Positions 15,921 through 24,122 of a DNA stretch of 64,000 nt are shown piece after piece. How positions within the stretch are numbered: position 1 is the stretch's first letter; each line of letters starts with the position of its first letter. The translations under genes were made by a program, and so were the position numbers. The DNA lies in contig CAYPRB010000001.1 in the NCBI GenBank assembly GCA_964413055.1, forward strand, positions 124,001 through 188,000. The letters run 5' to 3'. This DNA comes from UBA3102 sp964413055 (GTDB taxonomy: Bacteria; Bacillota; Desulfotomaculia; Desulfotomaculales; Pelotomaculaceae). The notes under the pieces are model-generated. The model worked only from the letters and a program-made list of their open reading frames with translations. It ran no database searches and had not been told where the DNA came from.

Positions 15921-16889
15921 ATGGGTAAAAAATTTGCGGTTTTATTGCTGGGCGTGGTTTTTATCACGGTATTGGCCGCGGGGTGCGGTCAGGGCCGGTC
16001 CGGGGAAAATGCCGGCGGTCAACCAAATGAATTGAGCGGTACGATTATCATTGACGGCTCCAGTACGGTTTTTCCTATTACTGAGGCAGTAGCCGAGGAG
16101 TTTCAGATTAAGCATTCCGGGGTGCGGGTTAATGTCGGCGTTTCCGGTACCGGCGGTGGTTTTAAAAAATTTTCGGCCGGGGAGACGGATTTCAACGATG
16201 CTTCCCGCCCGATTAAAGATTCCGAGCGGGAAGCCTGTGCCGCAAACAACATTGAATATGTCCAGTTTCCCGTTGCTTATGACGGCATATCGGTAGTGGT
16301 CAGCCGGGAGAACGATTTTGCGGAGTCCATGACCGTGGCGGAGTTGAAGGAATTGTGGATGCCCGGCAGCATTGTGAAGAAATGGAATCAAATCCGCTCC
16401 GAATGGCCCGACCTGGAGGTAACCTTGTTCGGACCGGGAACCGATTCCGGTACTTTTGGATACTTTACGGAGGCGATCGCCGGCGCAGAAGGTGCCAGCC
16501 GTTCCGACTTTACCGCCAGCGAGGACGACAATGTTCTGGTGCGGGGGGTGGCCGGAAACAAGGGCGGTCTGGGGTACTTCGGTTATTCTTATTATGTTGA
16601 AAACAAAGACAAGCTGCGCGCTGTGGCCATTGATGCGGGAGATGGCGCGGGGCCGGTTGTTCCCACGGATGCGACCATTAATGACGGTAGTTACCGCCCT
16701 CTTTCCCGCCCGTTATTTTTCTATGTAAAAAAAGAATCACTTAGGCGGCCCGAGGTGCAAGCATTTATAAAATTTTATCTGACCGAAGGCCCCGAATTAA
16801 TTAAACAGGTTAAAATGGTTCCACTGCAGGAAGAAAGATATAGCCAAAATTTAGAAAAATTAGATCAATTGAGCGCAGAAATGCAATAA
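15921..16889 (+). CDS. pstS: Phosphate-binding lipoprotein PstS
   Basis: PstS captures phosphate outside the membrane and delivers it to PstCA. A lipoprotein signal (hydrophobic stretch ending LAAGC, lipid-modified Cys at residue 22) is followed by the family motifs IDGSSTVFPITEAVAEEF and the GTGGGFKKF anion-binding loop. DSGTFGYF also fits. The length of 322 aa is normal. The ATG follows AGGAGG. It lies 75 bp upstream of pstC, with a hairpin between. Confidence 0.95.
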   Translation: MGKKFAVLLLGVVFITVLAAGCGQGRSGENAGGQPNELSGTIIIDGSSTVFPITEAVAEEFQIKHSGVRVNVGVSGTGGGFKKFSAGETDFNDASRPIKDSEREACAANNIEYVQFPVAYDGISVVVSRENDFAESMTVAELKELWMPGSIVKKWNQIRSEWPDLEVTLFGPGTDSGTFGYFTEAIAGAEGASRSDFTASEDDNVLVRGVAGNKGGLGYFGYSYYVENKDKLRAVAIDAGDGAGPVVPTDATINDGSYRPLSRPLFFYVKKESLRRPEVQAFIKFYLTEGPELIKQVKMVPLQEERYSQNLEKLDQLSAEMQ

Positions 16890-16902
16890 AATTTTTAATT
16901 TC

Positions 16903-16946
16903 ATCCCAGAACGGGTAACGGAAAAAAATTTTGTTTTTGATGGGAT
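16903..16946 (+). promoter_or_regulatory. Hairpin between pstS and pstC
   Basis: ATCCCA (16903-16908) can pair with TGGGAT (16941-16946). There is no T-run right after it, so it is not a full terminator. Such a stem behind the binding-protein gene could stabilise the pstS part of the mRNA and lower pstCA expression, as known for other ABC operons. Confidence 0.35.
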
Positions 16947-16964
16947 AGGGGGTAGCTTGGAACC

Positions 16965-17900
16965 ATGGCAGTTTTAAAGGTGCCGACGACCCGGGATTTC
17001 ACCGACCGTAAAATTATTAAACGGCGTAACCGTAAAGAGCTAACGGTTTTCCTGCTGTTATTGCTTTGCGCGTCGGTTTCCGTTTTGACCACCATCGGGA
17101 TCGTAACCACCCTGGCGGTGGAAACCGTACCTTTTTTTCAAAAAGTATCCGTCATAGAATTCCTTACCGGGACCAAATGGGCTCCCTTGTTCACACCCCA
17201 GCATTTTGGTGTGTTGCCGCTGGCCTGCGGGACTTTGTTGATTACTCTTACGGCGGGGATCGTTGCCCTGCCGCTTGGACTGGCCACGGCAATTTATCTC
17301 AGTGAATATGCTTCGGACCGCCTGCGCCGGGTGGTTAAGCCGGTTTTGGAAACCCTGGCGGGAATTCCGACCGTGGTTTACGGGTATTTTGCCTTGACTT
17401 TCGTCACCCCGCTGCTGCAAAAAATTTTCCCGGGGATCAACATTTTTAATGCTTTAAGCGGCGGAATAGTGGTAGGCATAATGATTATGCCGATGGTGGC
17501 GACACTCAGTGAAGATTCTTTAACGGCGGTGCCTTATTCCATTCGGGAGGCGGCGTATGCCCTGGGTTCCACCCGGTTCGAGACCGCCGGCCGGGTGATG
17601 GTTCCGTCGGCCTTGTCGGGAATTATGGCTTCTTTTATTCTTGCCTTGTCACGGGCAATCGGGGAAACCATGATTGTGACCATTGCCGCCGGGGCGACCC
17701 CGAAACTGACCCTGAATCCCCTGGAAAGCATTCAAACCATGACGGCCTACATCGTTCAAATAAGCCTTGGCGATGCACCCTACGGCAGCATTGAATATAA
17801 CACTTTATTTGCCGTCGGTATGCTCTTGTTTCTTTTTACACTGGTCATGAATATTCTGGCGAAGGTGGTAACACGCAGGTACGGAGTGATTTACCAGTGA
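16965..17900 (+). CDS. pstC: Phosphate ABC transporter permease PstC
   Basis: This 311-aa membrane protein has six predicted membrane segments (first: LTVFLLLLLCASVSVLTTIG, then VLPLACGTLLITLTAGIVAL) and the cytoplasmic EAA loop (REAAYALGSTRFETAGRVMVPSALSGI) that contacts PstB. It forms the phosphate channel with PstA. The next gene overlaps its end by 4 bp (GTGA), indicating translational coupling. Confidence 0.94.
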   Translation: MAVLKVPTTRDFTDRKIIKRRNRKELTVFLLLLLCASVSVLTTIGIVTTLAVETVPFFQKVSVIEFLTGTKWAPLFTPQHFGVLPLACGTLLITLTAGIVALPLGLATAIYLSEYASDRLRRVVKPVLETLAGIPTVVYGYFALTFVTPLLQKIFPGINIFNALSGGIVVGIMIMPMVATLSEDSLTAVPYSIREAAYALGSTRFETAGRVMVPSALSGIMASFILALSRAIGETMIVTIAAGATPKLTLNPLESIQTMTAYIVQISLGDAPYGSIEYNTLFAVGMLLFLFTLVMNILAKVVTRRYGVIYQ

Positions 17901-18772
17901 ATAACCGGGATTATTTCAGCAGGCGTCTGGCCGCCCGGAAAAGGACCGATAAAATTTTTCATTTTGTTTTTATGGGGGCCACCGGTATAGGCATGGCGTT
18001 ATTGCTCGTACTACTGGCGGATATATGCAAAGAGGGGATAAAATATTTAGACGGGCAATTTTTAACCAGTTTTCCTTCCCGTTTTCCGGAGCGGGCGGGT
18101 ATAAAATCGGCCCTGGCGGGTACTTTGTGGCTGATCACGCTGGTCGCGCCCCTCACTTTTGTTTTCGGCGTGGGAACCGCCTTGTTTCTTGAGGAGTTCA
18201 TACCCCGGAAAAATATCTGGAATAAAATTATTCAAACCAATATTGCCAACCTGGCCGGGGTCCCTTCAATAATTTACGGGATTTTGGGCCTGGCGGTTTT
18301 TGTGCGCATGCTGGCCTTGGGGCGCAGCGTTTTGGCCGGCGCCCTGACTATGACTTTATTGATTCTGCCTATTGTGATTGTTGCCGCGCAGGAGGCGATC
18401 CGGAGCGTGCCGGTTTCCATGCGTCACGCTTCGTTCGCCCTGGGGGCCACCCGCTGGCAAACGGTCCGGCACGTTGTGTTTCCCTCGGCCCTGCCGGGTA
18501 TCCTGACCGGTATGATTCTGGCCGTGTCCAGGGCTATCGGCGAAACGGCGCCCATGATCATGATCGGTTCCATGGCGTTTGTGGCGTTTACGCCCAGAAA
18601 CCCCCTGGACTATTTTACGGTGCTGCCGATCCAAATTTTTAACTGGACTGCGCGACCGCAGGATGCTTTCCGTGAAGTTGCCGCTTCGGGAATTGTGGTG
18701 CTCCTGGCGGTGCTCCTGGCAACCAACGCCCTGGCGGTTTTATTGCGCAACCGGTACCAGAAGAAGTCATAG
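17897..18772 (+). CDS. pstA: Phosphate ABC transporter permease PstA
   Basis: The 291-aa second permease subunit has several membrane spans (for example GMALLLVLLADI and LWLITLVAPLTFVFGVG) and the EAA loop SMRHASFALGATRWQTVRHV. Its GTG start overlaps the pstC stop. It is the last gene of the pst transcript: a terminator follows, and pstB is not downstream as it is in most bacteria. Confidence 0.94.
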   Translation: MNNRDYFSRRLAARKRTDKIFHFVFMGATGIGMALLLVLLADICKEGIKYLDGQFLTSFPSRFPERAGIKSALAGTLWLITLVAPLTFVFGVGTALFLEEFIPRKNIWNKIIQTNIANLAGVPSIIYGILGLAVFVRMLALGRSVLAGALTMTLLILPIVIVAAQEAIRSVPVSMRHASFALGATRWQTVRHVVFPSALPGILTGMILAVSRAIGETAPMIMIGSMAFVAFTPRNPLDYFTVLPIQIFNWTARPQDAFREVAASGIVVLLAVLLATNALAVLLRNRYQKKS

Positions 18773-18806
18773 CGGAAAAAATATGATCAGGCCACGTAAC
18801 CCCGGC

Positions 18807-18843
18807 AACCCGGCAAGGCATGCCGGTTATTTTTTTGTTTTTT
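18807..18843 (+). terminator. Intrinsic terminator after pstA
   Basis: A short stem (CGGCA / TGCCG, extended by AACC...GGTT with a bulge) is followed by a T-rich tract of about 14 nt. Confidence 0.75.
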
Positions 18844-18853
18844 AGAATTACCA

Positions 18854-18882
18854 TTGACACGTTTTTAACTTTATCTTAATAT
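18854..18882 (+). promoter_or_regulatory. Sigma-A promoter of the 77-codon locus
   Basis: TTGACA (18854-18859), 17 bp, then TAATAT (18877-18882). It lies directly behind the pstA terminator and would start a short transcript ending at the terminator near 19176. Confidence 0.65.
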
Positions 18883-18925
18883 AATATTTACAGAAAATTA
18901 ATTTAATCTTAATATTTGGGATGGG

Positions 18926-19159
18926 GTGGTGCCTTTGGTCCCGGTCAGGATTGATATAAGGAAAATTAAAGCGCAAAAAGACTTGGGGTACCTTGAAAAC
19001 TGGTACTGTCCCCTGGAGATGTGCCGCAACGGAATGACCGGTGGTTCTGCTCCCGGTGATAGTCCGGCAACCGCCTCAATTAATACGGTTCCGATATTGA
19101 TTAGCAGGAAATTGTCGCTCAACAGGTTCAAGAATAAACTACCGGCTGGTTTTAGCTAA
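18926..19159 (+). CDS. Possible 77-aa protein, or a non-coding transcript of ~290 nt
   Basis: A frame of up to 77 codons lies between a good promoter and an intrinsic terminator whose loop contains its stop codon. GGGGTGG could serve a TTG at 18935; GTG codons at 18926 and 18929 sit on that site. The protein (VRIDIRKIKAQKDLGYLENW...) is not recognised and has only two Cys and no membrane segment. The unit could equally be a small RNA, because the region can form stems such as CCGGTGGTT with GGCAACCGCC. Coding status is therefore uncertain. Confidence 0.35.
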   Translation: MVPLVPVRIDIRKIKAQKDLGYLENWYCPLEMCRNGMTGGSAPGDSPATASINTVPILISRKLSLNRFKNKLPAGFS

Positions 19160-19176
19160 ACCAGTCCTCTTTTTTA
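19146..19176 (+). terminator. Intrinsic terminator
   Basis: CTGGTTT pairs with AAACCAG around a 5-nt loop, followed by TCCTC and six T. It closes the small transcription unit that starts near 18890. Confidence 0.75.
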
Positions 19177-19203
19177 TTAATGCGGGGTTTGGGGTGAAAT
19201 GAT

Positions 19204-19701
19204 GTGGTGCACCAGCGTTTTTTTTATTGTCCGAAGTGCGGTGGAAAATTATATTACCGTAACTGCGGGGAAAGAGAGAGGTTGACCTGTTCCCGCTGCG
19301 GTTATATATTTTACGAAAACCCGATCGTGGGGGTGGCGGTAATTGTCCTGGACGGCAACGGCCGGTTGCTCCTCGGCAGGAGAAACAGCAGCAACTACAA
19401 CGGTTTGTGGTGTATCCCCTGCGGTTACGTTGAATACGACGAAGAGGTTTGCGCCGCGGCGGTGCGGGAGTTTAAAGAGGAAACCGGACTGGACGTAAAA
19501 ATCAACCGGGTTTTTACGGCCCAATCCAATTTCCACAACCCCGAGGTGCACACCGTGGGCATCTGGTTTGAAGCGGAAGTAACCGGCGGCGAGTTGAAAG
19601 CGCAGGGTGATTTGGACCGGGTGGGGTATTTTGATCTTGCCTCTCCGCCCCCGCTTGCTTTTCCCACCGATGCCGTGGTAATCAAAATGCTGCGGAGGTG
19701 A
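19204..19701 (+). CDS. Nudix hydrolase with N-terminal zinc ribbon
   Basis: The 165-aa protein opens with a zinc ribbon (CPKCGG ... CSRCGY, residues ~9-35) and continues with a Nudix domain. Its Nudix box, from GYVEYDEEVC to REFKEETGLDV, has the Gly-x5-Glu-x7-Arg-Glu-x2-Glu-Glu pattern. Members hydrolyse nucleoside diphosphates linked to other groups, such as NADH, ADP-ribose or FAD. The zinc ribbon resembles that of NADH-pyrophosphatase-like enzymes, but the substrate cannot be fixed from sequence. It starts at GTG 19204 or 19207. It converges on thrC. Confidence 0.88.
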   Translation: MVHQRFFYCPKCGGKLYYRNCGERERLTCSRCGYIFYENPIVGVAVIVLDGNGRLLLGRRNSSNYNGLWCIPCGYVEYDEEVCAAAVREFKEETGLDVKINRVFTAQSNFHNPEVHTVGIWFEAEVTGGELKAQGDLDRVGYFDLASPPPLAFPTDAVVIKMLRR

Positions 19702-19743
19702 TGTTAAAAGACCTGCCCAAAGCCCACGCGCTTTTGCAAGAAT

Positions 19744-21249
19744 TTAAATAGCACGCAGTATATCTTCCACTGCCGCCAGCATTTGGTCCCGGCCGGCGGT
19801 TTTCCGGTGCCGGGCCGGTTTTTGCTCCAGGCCCCTGAGTCCGGCCGGGATTTCCAGGCCGGTGGCCGCCGCAAGGTCCTCCAGGAGCCGGAACTCATCT
19901 TTGCCCCTGACGGCGTTTTCCCCCAGTACGGCCCGTGCGACACTTTCGTTGAACTTGAAGGGGCTGGCCGTTGAGACGATAACGGTTTTGGCGCCGTCCC
20001 CGGTGGCGGTGGTATATTTTTCATAAACCCTGACCCCCACCGCGGTGTGGGTATCGACGACATAACCGCAGCGGCGGTAAAGGGAATCTATGGTTGCCAG
20101 CGTTTCATCGTCACCGGCGTAACCGGACCAGAATATTTTGCCGATCCGGGCGTGGGTATCTGCGTCCACCCGGTAGACACCGGAACGGTTTAAAGCGGCC
20201 ATCCACTCCCGGATGCGTTCGTGGTCGCGGCCGGAAAGGTGGTAAAGCAGTCTTTCCAGGTTGCTGGAAATAAGGATGTCCATGGAAGGTGAGATGGTTT
20301 TATGGAACTCTCTTACCCGGTCGTATACCCCGGTGCGGATGAAGCCGGTTAGTACGTTGTTGACGTTGGCGGCACAAATCAAACGGTTTACCGGCAGGCC
20401 CATTTCCCGGGCATAAAAGGCGGCCAGGATATTCCCGAAATTGCCGGTGGGGACGACGAAATTAATTTTTTCCCCGGGGGAGAGCGCGCCTTTTGCCGCC
20501 AGATCCAGATAAGCCGAGAAATAATATACTATCTGGGGTGCCAGCCGGCCCCAGTTGATAGAGTTAGCCGAAGACAGCCGGTAATGTTCTTTTTGCAATA
20601 ACCGGTTGAAATCCGCGTTGCTGAAAATATTTTTCACCCCGGTCTGGGCGTCGTCAAAATTACCCCTGACCGCAACCACGGCCACGTTGGTCCCTTCCTG
20701 GGTGACCATCTGGTATTTTTGTACTTCGCTGACGCCCCGCGCCGGATAAAATACGATAATTTTGGTTCCGGGCACGTCTTTAAAGCCTTCCAGGGCCGCC
20801 TTGCCGGTGTCGCCGGAAGTGGCGACCAGAATGACGATGGAGGCCTCCTCGCCGGTTTTGGCAGCGGCCCTGGTCAGCAGGTGCGGCAGGATTTGCAGGG
20901 CCATATCCTTGAAGGCGCAGGTCGGGCCGTGCCACAGTTCCAGGAAGTACAGGGCGTCGTCCGGCGTACGTACCGGGGCCACTTCCGGGACGTCAAATTT
21001 TTCGGACGTGTAAGCCTGTGCCACACAATCCCTGATTTCTTCCTCCGTATAGTCGCTCAGAAATGCTTTTAAAATCCGGACGGCCCGGGCCCGGTAGTCC
21101 AGGGCGGTCATTTCCAGCAGCTGTTCGCCGGTAATAAGCGGTATTTCGCCGGGAACGAACAACCCCCCGTCCGGTGCTATGCCCATCTTTATTGCTTCCG
21201 CGGACGAAACCTTACTTTGGTATTGTCCTCTGGTGCTTTCATAAAACAC
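19744..21249 (-). CDS. thrC: Threonine synthase
   Basis: ThrC converts O-phosphohomoserine to threonine with PLP. The N-terminal motif MFYESTRGQ and the PLP-Lys segment GPTCAFKDMALQ are typical. So are the phosphate-binding ATSGDTGKAALEGF and the later FVVPTGNFGNILAAFYA. The length of 501 aa fits the long form found in Clostridia and yeast. The ATG has a ribosome site (CAGGAGG on the minus strand). The upstream gap is too short for a T-box leader. Confidence 0.96.
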   Translation of the reverse strand: MFYESTRGQYQSKVSSAEAIKMGIAPDGGLFVPGEIPLITGEQLLEMTALDYRARAVRILKAFLSDYTEEEIRDCVAQAYTSEKFDVPEVAPVRTPDDALYFLELWHGPTCAFKDMALQILPHLLTRAAAKTGEEASIVILVATSGDTGKAALEGFKDVPGTKIIVFYPARGVSEVQKYQMVTQEGTNVAVVAVRGNFDDAQTGVKNIFSNADFNRLLQKEHYRLSSANSINWGRLAPQIVYYFSAYLDLAAKGALSPGEKINFVVPTGNFGNILAAFYAREMGLPVNRLICAANVNNVLTGFIRTGVYDRVREFHKTISPSMDILISSNLERLLYHLSGRDHERIREWMAALNRSGVYRVDADTHARIGKIFWSGYAGDDETLATIDSLYRRCGYVVDTHTAVGVRVYEKYTTATGDGAKTVIVSTASPFKFNESVARAVLGENAVRGKDEFRLLEDLAAATGLEIPAGLRGLEQKPARHRKTAGRDQMLAAVEDILRAI

Positions 21250-21384
21250 TTATCAAAACCTCCTGCGATATTAGGTACCATTATTATTAAACAATAAAAA
21301 TCACCGTCAGTAAAGTGGAAAGCCTTCAGGTAACATTTCAGGCTAAATTGGGAAAAATTATAATAAAAACAGGAGGATTTGCTC

Positions 21385-22437
21385 GTGGTTTTTAAAGTAC
21401 GGGGAGTATTCAACTTGAGAGGGCGCAAATTCCGGTTGAGTTTCCGGAACTTGCGCGAACGTGCCAGGAAGGGAGCTTATCTGCGTTATTACATGCGGCA
21501 GCCCGGGGAAGATGCCCGGAGCGTCTGGGGTAAAAGGCTGGATATTACCTTAGGGCTGCTGTTGGTTTGGTTTTTTGGTTTTGTACTGCTGATGACCCTT
21601 ACCGGTAGTCCCGGGACGGCTTTGGTGCTTTCGCTGCCGCTTCCGGCCGCGGGGGTTCTGCTGGTAAAAAAATTTTTACCGGTCAGGGAACAAAAAAACC
21701 GGTTCCGGCGCCGGTTATGGCTGGCGGGTCAAAAGTTTATGGAAGACGTGGTTAAAATGAAAGCGCAAGAGGAATTTATACCCCTGGTCAGGGATATTCT
21801 GGTTGCGCTGCCCGGTTTTGAGCAGGTGCGGGTAAATAAAAGCAAAAATGAAGCCGGGGAGGGAACGGAGCCGGGAGTCAACCTGGAAGGACGGTATAAA
21901 GGCACCCTGGTCGCGGTATGCTGTCAACACCGGGAAGAGAAACAGAAAATCGGTCCGGATGAAGTCCGTGCTTTGGCCGGGACCTTACGCCGGCTGGGAT
22001 ACAAAAACGGGTTGTTGGTAACGTCCGGCGATTTTGGCACCGGGGTCCTGGCGGTGGTGAACAGGATCCGCCGCCAGGGTATCAATATTAAGTTAGTTAA
22101 TCGCTATGGCTTGATGGAACTGGCCCGGCAGGCCGGTGTGGGGGCCTTCGAACTTGACGGCGCGTTTTCCGGAAGTGATTTTAAGGCGGGAAATATACAG
22201 CACGCGCGGAATATGGCGACGGGTTTTCGTGATGCGGCTTTTGCTTCCAGAAAAAAAGCAAAAAGTTACTTTTTTTACGGTTTGTTGTTGTACGGCGGAT
22301 ATATTCTTTTGAAAGGGCACATGTTGAGTTATTTTTATTTGTTTTTCGCCGTATTTAACTTTTTTATGGGCGCCGGCTGCTTCTTATTCGGCAGCTCTTT
22401 GGAAGAAACCGATCCCCTGGAGGGGCTGGCGGATTAA
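21385..22437 (+). CDS. Membrane protein with degenerate Mrr-like restriction endonuclease domain
   Basis: The 350-aa protein has two N-terminal membrane segments (LGLLLVWFFGFVLLMTL and ALVLSLPLPAAGVLLV). A central soluble domain (~residues 110-255) and a C-terminal pair of hydrophobic segments (YFFYGLLLYGGYILL, FYLFFAVFNFFMGAG) follow. The middle part resembles the Mrr_cat/type IV endonuclease fold (YKGTLVAVCCQHR, GYKNGLLVTSGDFGTGVLA). The D-x(n)-E-x-K catalytic set is not evident, so it may be inactive. The GTG at 21385 follows AGGAGG. The role is unknown; similar membrane-tethered Mrr-like proteins exist in Firmicutes. Confidence 0.65.
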   Translation: MVFKVRGVFNLRGRKFRLSFRNLRERARKGAYLRYYMRQPGEDARSVWGKRLDITLGLLLVWFFGFVLLMTLTGSPGTALVLSLPLPAAGVLLVKKFLPVREQKNRFRRRLWLAGQKFMEDVVKMKAQEEFIPLVRDILVALPGFEQVRVNKSKNEAGEGTEPGVNLEGRYKGTLVAVCCQHREEKQKIGPDEVRALAGTLRRLGYKNGLLVTSGDFGTGVLAVVNRIRRQGINIKLVNRYGLMELARQAGVGAFELDGAFSGSDFKAGNIQHARNMATGFRDAAFASRKKAKSYFFYGLLLYGGYILLKGHMLSYFYLFFAVFNFFMGAGCFLFGSSLEETDPLEGLAD

Positions 22438-22588
22438 CTGCGCATGCCAGGCCGGTGTGATTTTTCCTGTGATTTACGTTTAAAGTATTACCCGTTATTT
22501 TTGCAGTGCTTGCCATTATATGCAGTTGCTATTATTATTGGTAGTATATAATATGTTTTGATGAAATAATAATAGGGAGTTTATAGTA

Positions 22589-23347
22589 ATGGCAAAAAGT
22601 TTCCGGAAACAATTTCTGGGCGGGGTGAAAAAGGCCGTTACTGATTTCAGCATGATTACCGATGGGGACCGGGTGGCAGTAGGGATGTCCGGCGGGAAAG
22701 ACAGCACTTCCCTGCTGCATGCCCTGCACCTGGTCGGGCGTTCCGCACCGGTTAAATTTACCCTGACGGCGGTTTTTGTCGATCTGGGCTGGCCCATGGA
22801 CTTGCCTTTGTTGGAGGAATTTTGCGCTTCCAGGGACATCTCTTTGCACGTGGTTAAAACGGATATTGGGGAAATAGTATTTAAAAGAAGCAAAGGGCAA
22901 AATCCTTGCGCCCTCTGTGCCCACCTGCGCCGCGGCGCCTTTCACGGCAAGGCGCTTGAACTGGGGTGTAACAAGGTGGCGCTGGGGCACCAATTGGACG
23001 ATGCCCTGGAGACTTTTTTTATGAGTTTGATTTATAACGGGCAGTTGCATACGTTTTCCCCGTCCACTTTTCTTAACCGCAGCGGCCTCACCATGATCAG
23101 GCCGTTAATTTATCTCACCGCGGAGGAGATTCGTATCTGGTCGGAAACGGAAAAACTGCCGGTGCTGTCCAACCCGTGTCCGGTCAGCGGGAAAACTAAA
23201 AGAGAAGAGGCCAGAAAATTGGTGGCCGGACTGGCGGAGCGTTATCCGGATTTAAAAGCCAGGTTCCTGACGGCTTTGCAGACTTTTGACCGGCGCAACT
23301 TATGGCCGGAGAGAAAAAATATTGATGAAAGCGGGGAGAAAAAGTGA
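22589..23347 (+). CDS. TtcA-like ATP-PPase, tRNA thiolation
   Basis: The 252-aa protein has the PP-loop MSGGKDSTSLL near residue 34, a CxxC pair in NPCALCAHLRRG and a third Cys in SNPCPVSG. These are the features of TtcA-family enzymes that thiolate cytidine 32 of tRNA using ATP and an Fe-S cluster. Other TtcA-like members act on other tRNA positions, so the target is not certain. The ATG follows AGGGAG. The next gene starts in its last codons (GTGA overlap), so the two are co-translated. Confidence 0.85.
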   Translation: MAKSFRKQFLGGVKKAVTDFSMITDGDRVAVGMSGGKDSTSLLHALHLVGRSAPVKFTLTAVFVDLGWPMDLPLLEEFCASRDISLHVVKTDIGEIVFKRSKGQNPCALCAHLRRGAFHGKALELGCNKVALGHQLDDALETFFMSLIYNGQLHTFSPSTFLNRSGLTMIRPLIYLTAEEIRIWSETEKLPVLSNPCPVSGKTKREEARKLVAGLAERYPDLKARFLTALQTFDRRNLWPERKNIDESGEKK

Positions 23348-24102
23348 ATTACCAAGAGAAAATTCAATTATTGGCCGAACTCCTGGAAAAGTCCACTTGC
23401 ACTTTCGCCCTTACGGGCGCCGGAATCAGTACCGAGAGCGGCATTCCGGATTTCCGCAGTCCCGGCAGCGGTTTATGGAGCAAACACGATCCCGCGGAGG
23501 TAGCTTCGGTTTCCGCATTTATGCGCAATCCCGCAGCTTTTTATGAACTTAATATGCAGTGGTGGAACGAATATCTTTTTAATGCTGAGCCCGGCCCTAC
23601 TCATCTAGCACTGGCCCGCCTGGAAAAGAAAAGATTGCTGGCCGGCGTGATTACCCAAAATATTGACGGGCTGCACCAGAAAGCCGGTTCCCAAAAAGTT
23701 TACGAAGTACACGGTCACCTGCGCACCTGTCACTGCATTTCCTGTAATGCAAGCCATCCCTTTGCCTTTCTCGTAAGTCAGTTTGATTCCGGCCAAAACC
23801 CGCCGCGCTGTGAGCGGTGTCACGGCGTTTTGCGGCCGGATGTCGTTCTTTTTGAAGACCCGCTGGGGGAGGACTTTTTTTATGCCAACCGTGACTTGAC
23901 CAGATGCCGGCTGCTTATCGCCATTGGGAGCAGTCTCCAGGTATATCCGGTGGCGGCACTGCCGGAGAAGGTCCGCCAGTTGGTAATTATAAACCGGGAC
24001 GCCACTCCCTGGGACGGCGAAGCGGAACTGGTGATTAATAATGAGCAGGCGGGGAAAGTTTTGACGGATACTCTGTCCGTACTGGGAAAAAATAAAACTT
24101 AA
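23344..24102 (+). CDS. Sir2-type NAD-dependent deacylase
   Basis: The 252-aa sirtuin has the NAD site GAGISTESGIPDFRSPGSG, the TQNIDGLHQKAG motif, the catalytic His in VHGHLRTC and a four-Cys zinc module (CHCISC ... CERC). GSSLQVYPVA near the end is also typical. It removes acyl groups from Lys residues of proteins such as acetyl-CoA synthetase. The GTG start overlaps the TtcA-like gene by 4 bp; the rhomboid gene follows. Confidence 0.94.
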   Translation: MNYQEKIQLLAELLEKSTCTFALTGAGISTESGIPDFRSPGSGLWSKHDPAEVASVSAFMRNPAAFYELNMQWWNEYLFNAEPGPTHLALARLEKKRLLAGVITQNIDGLHQKAGSQKVYEVHGHLRTCHCISCNASHPFAFLVSQFDSGQNPPRCERCHGVLRPDVVLFEDPLGEDFFYANRDLTRCRLLIAIGSSLQVYPVAALPEKVRQLVIINRDATPWDGEAELVINNEQAGKVLTDTLSVLGKNKT

Positions 24103-24122
24103 AAAAGGAGGGGAACGTCACG

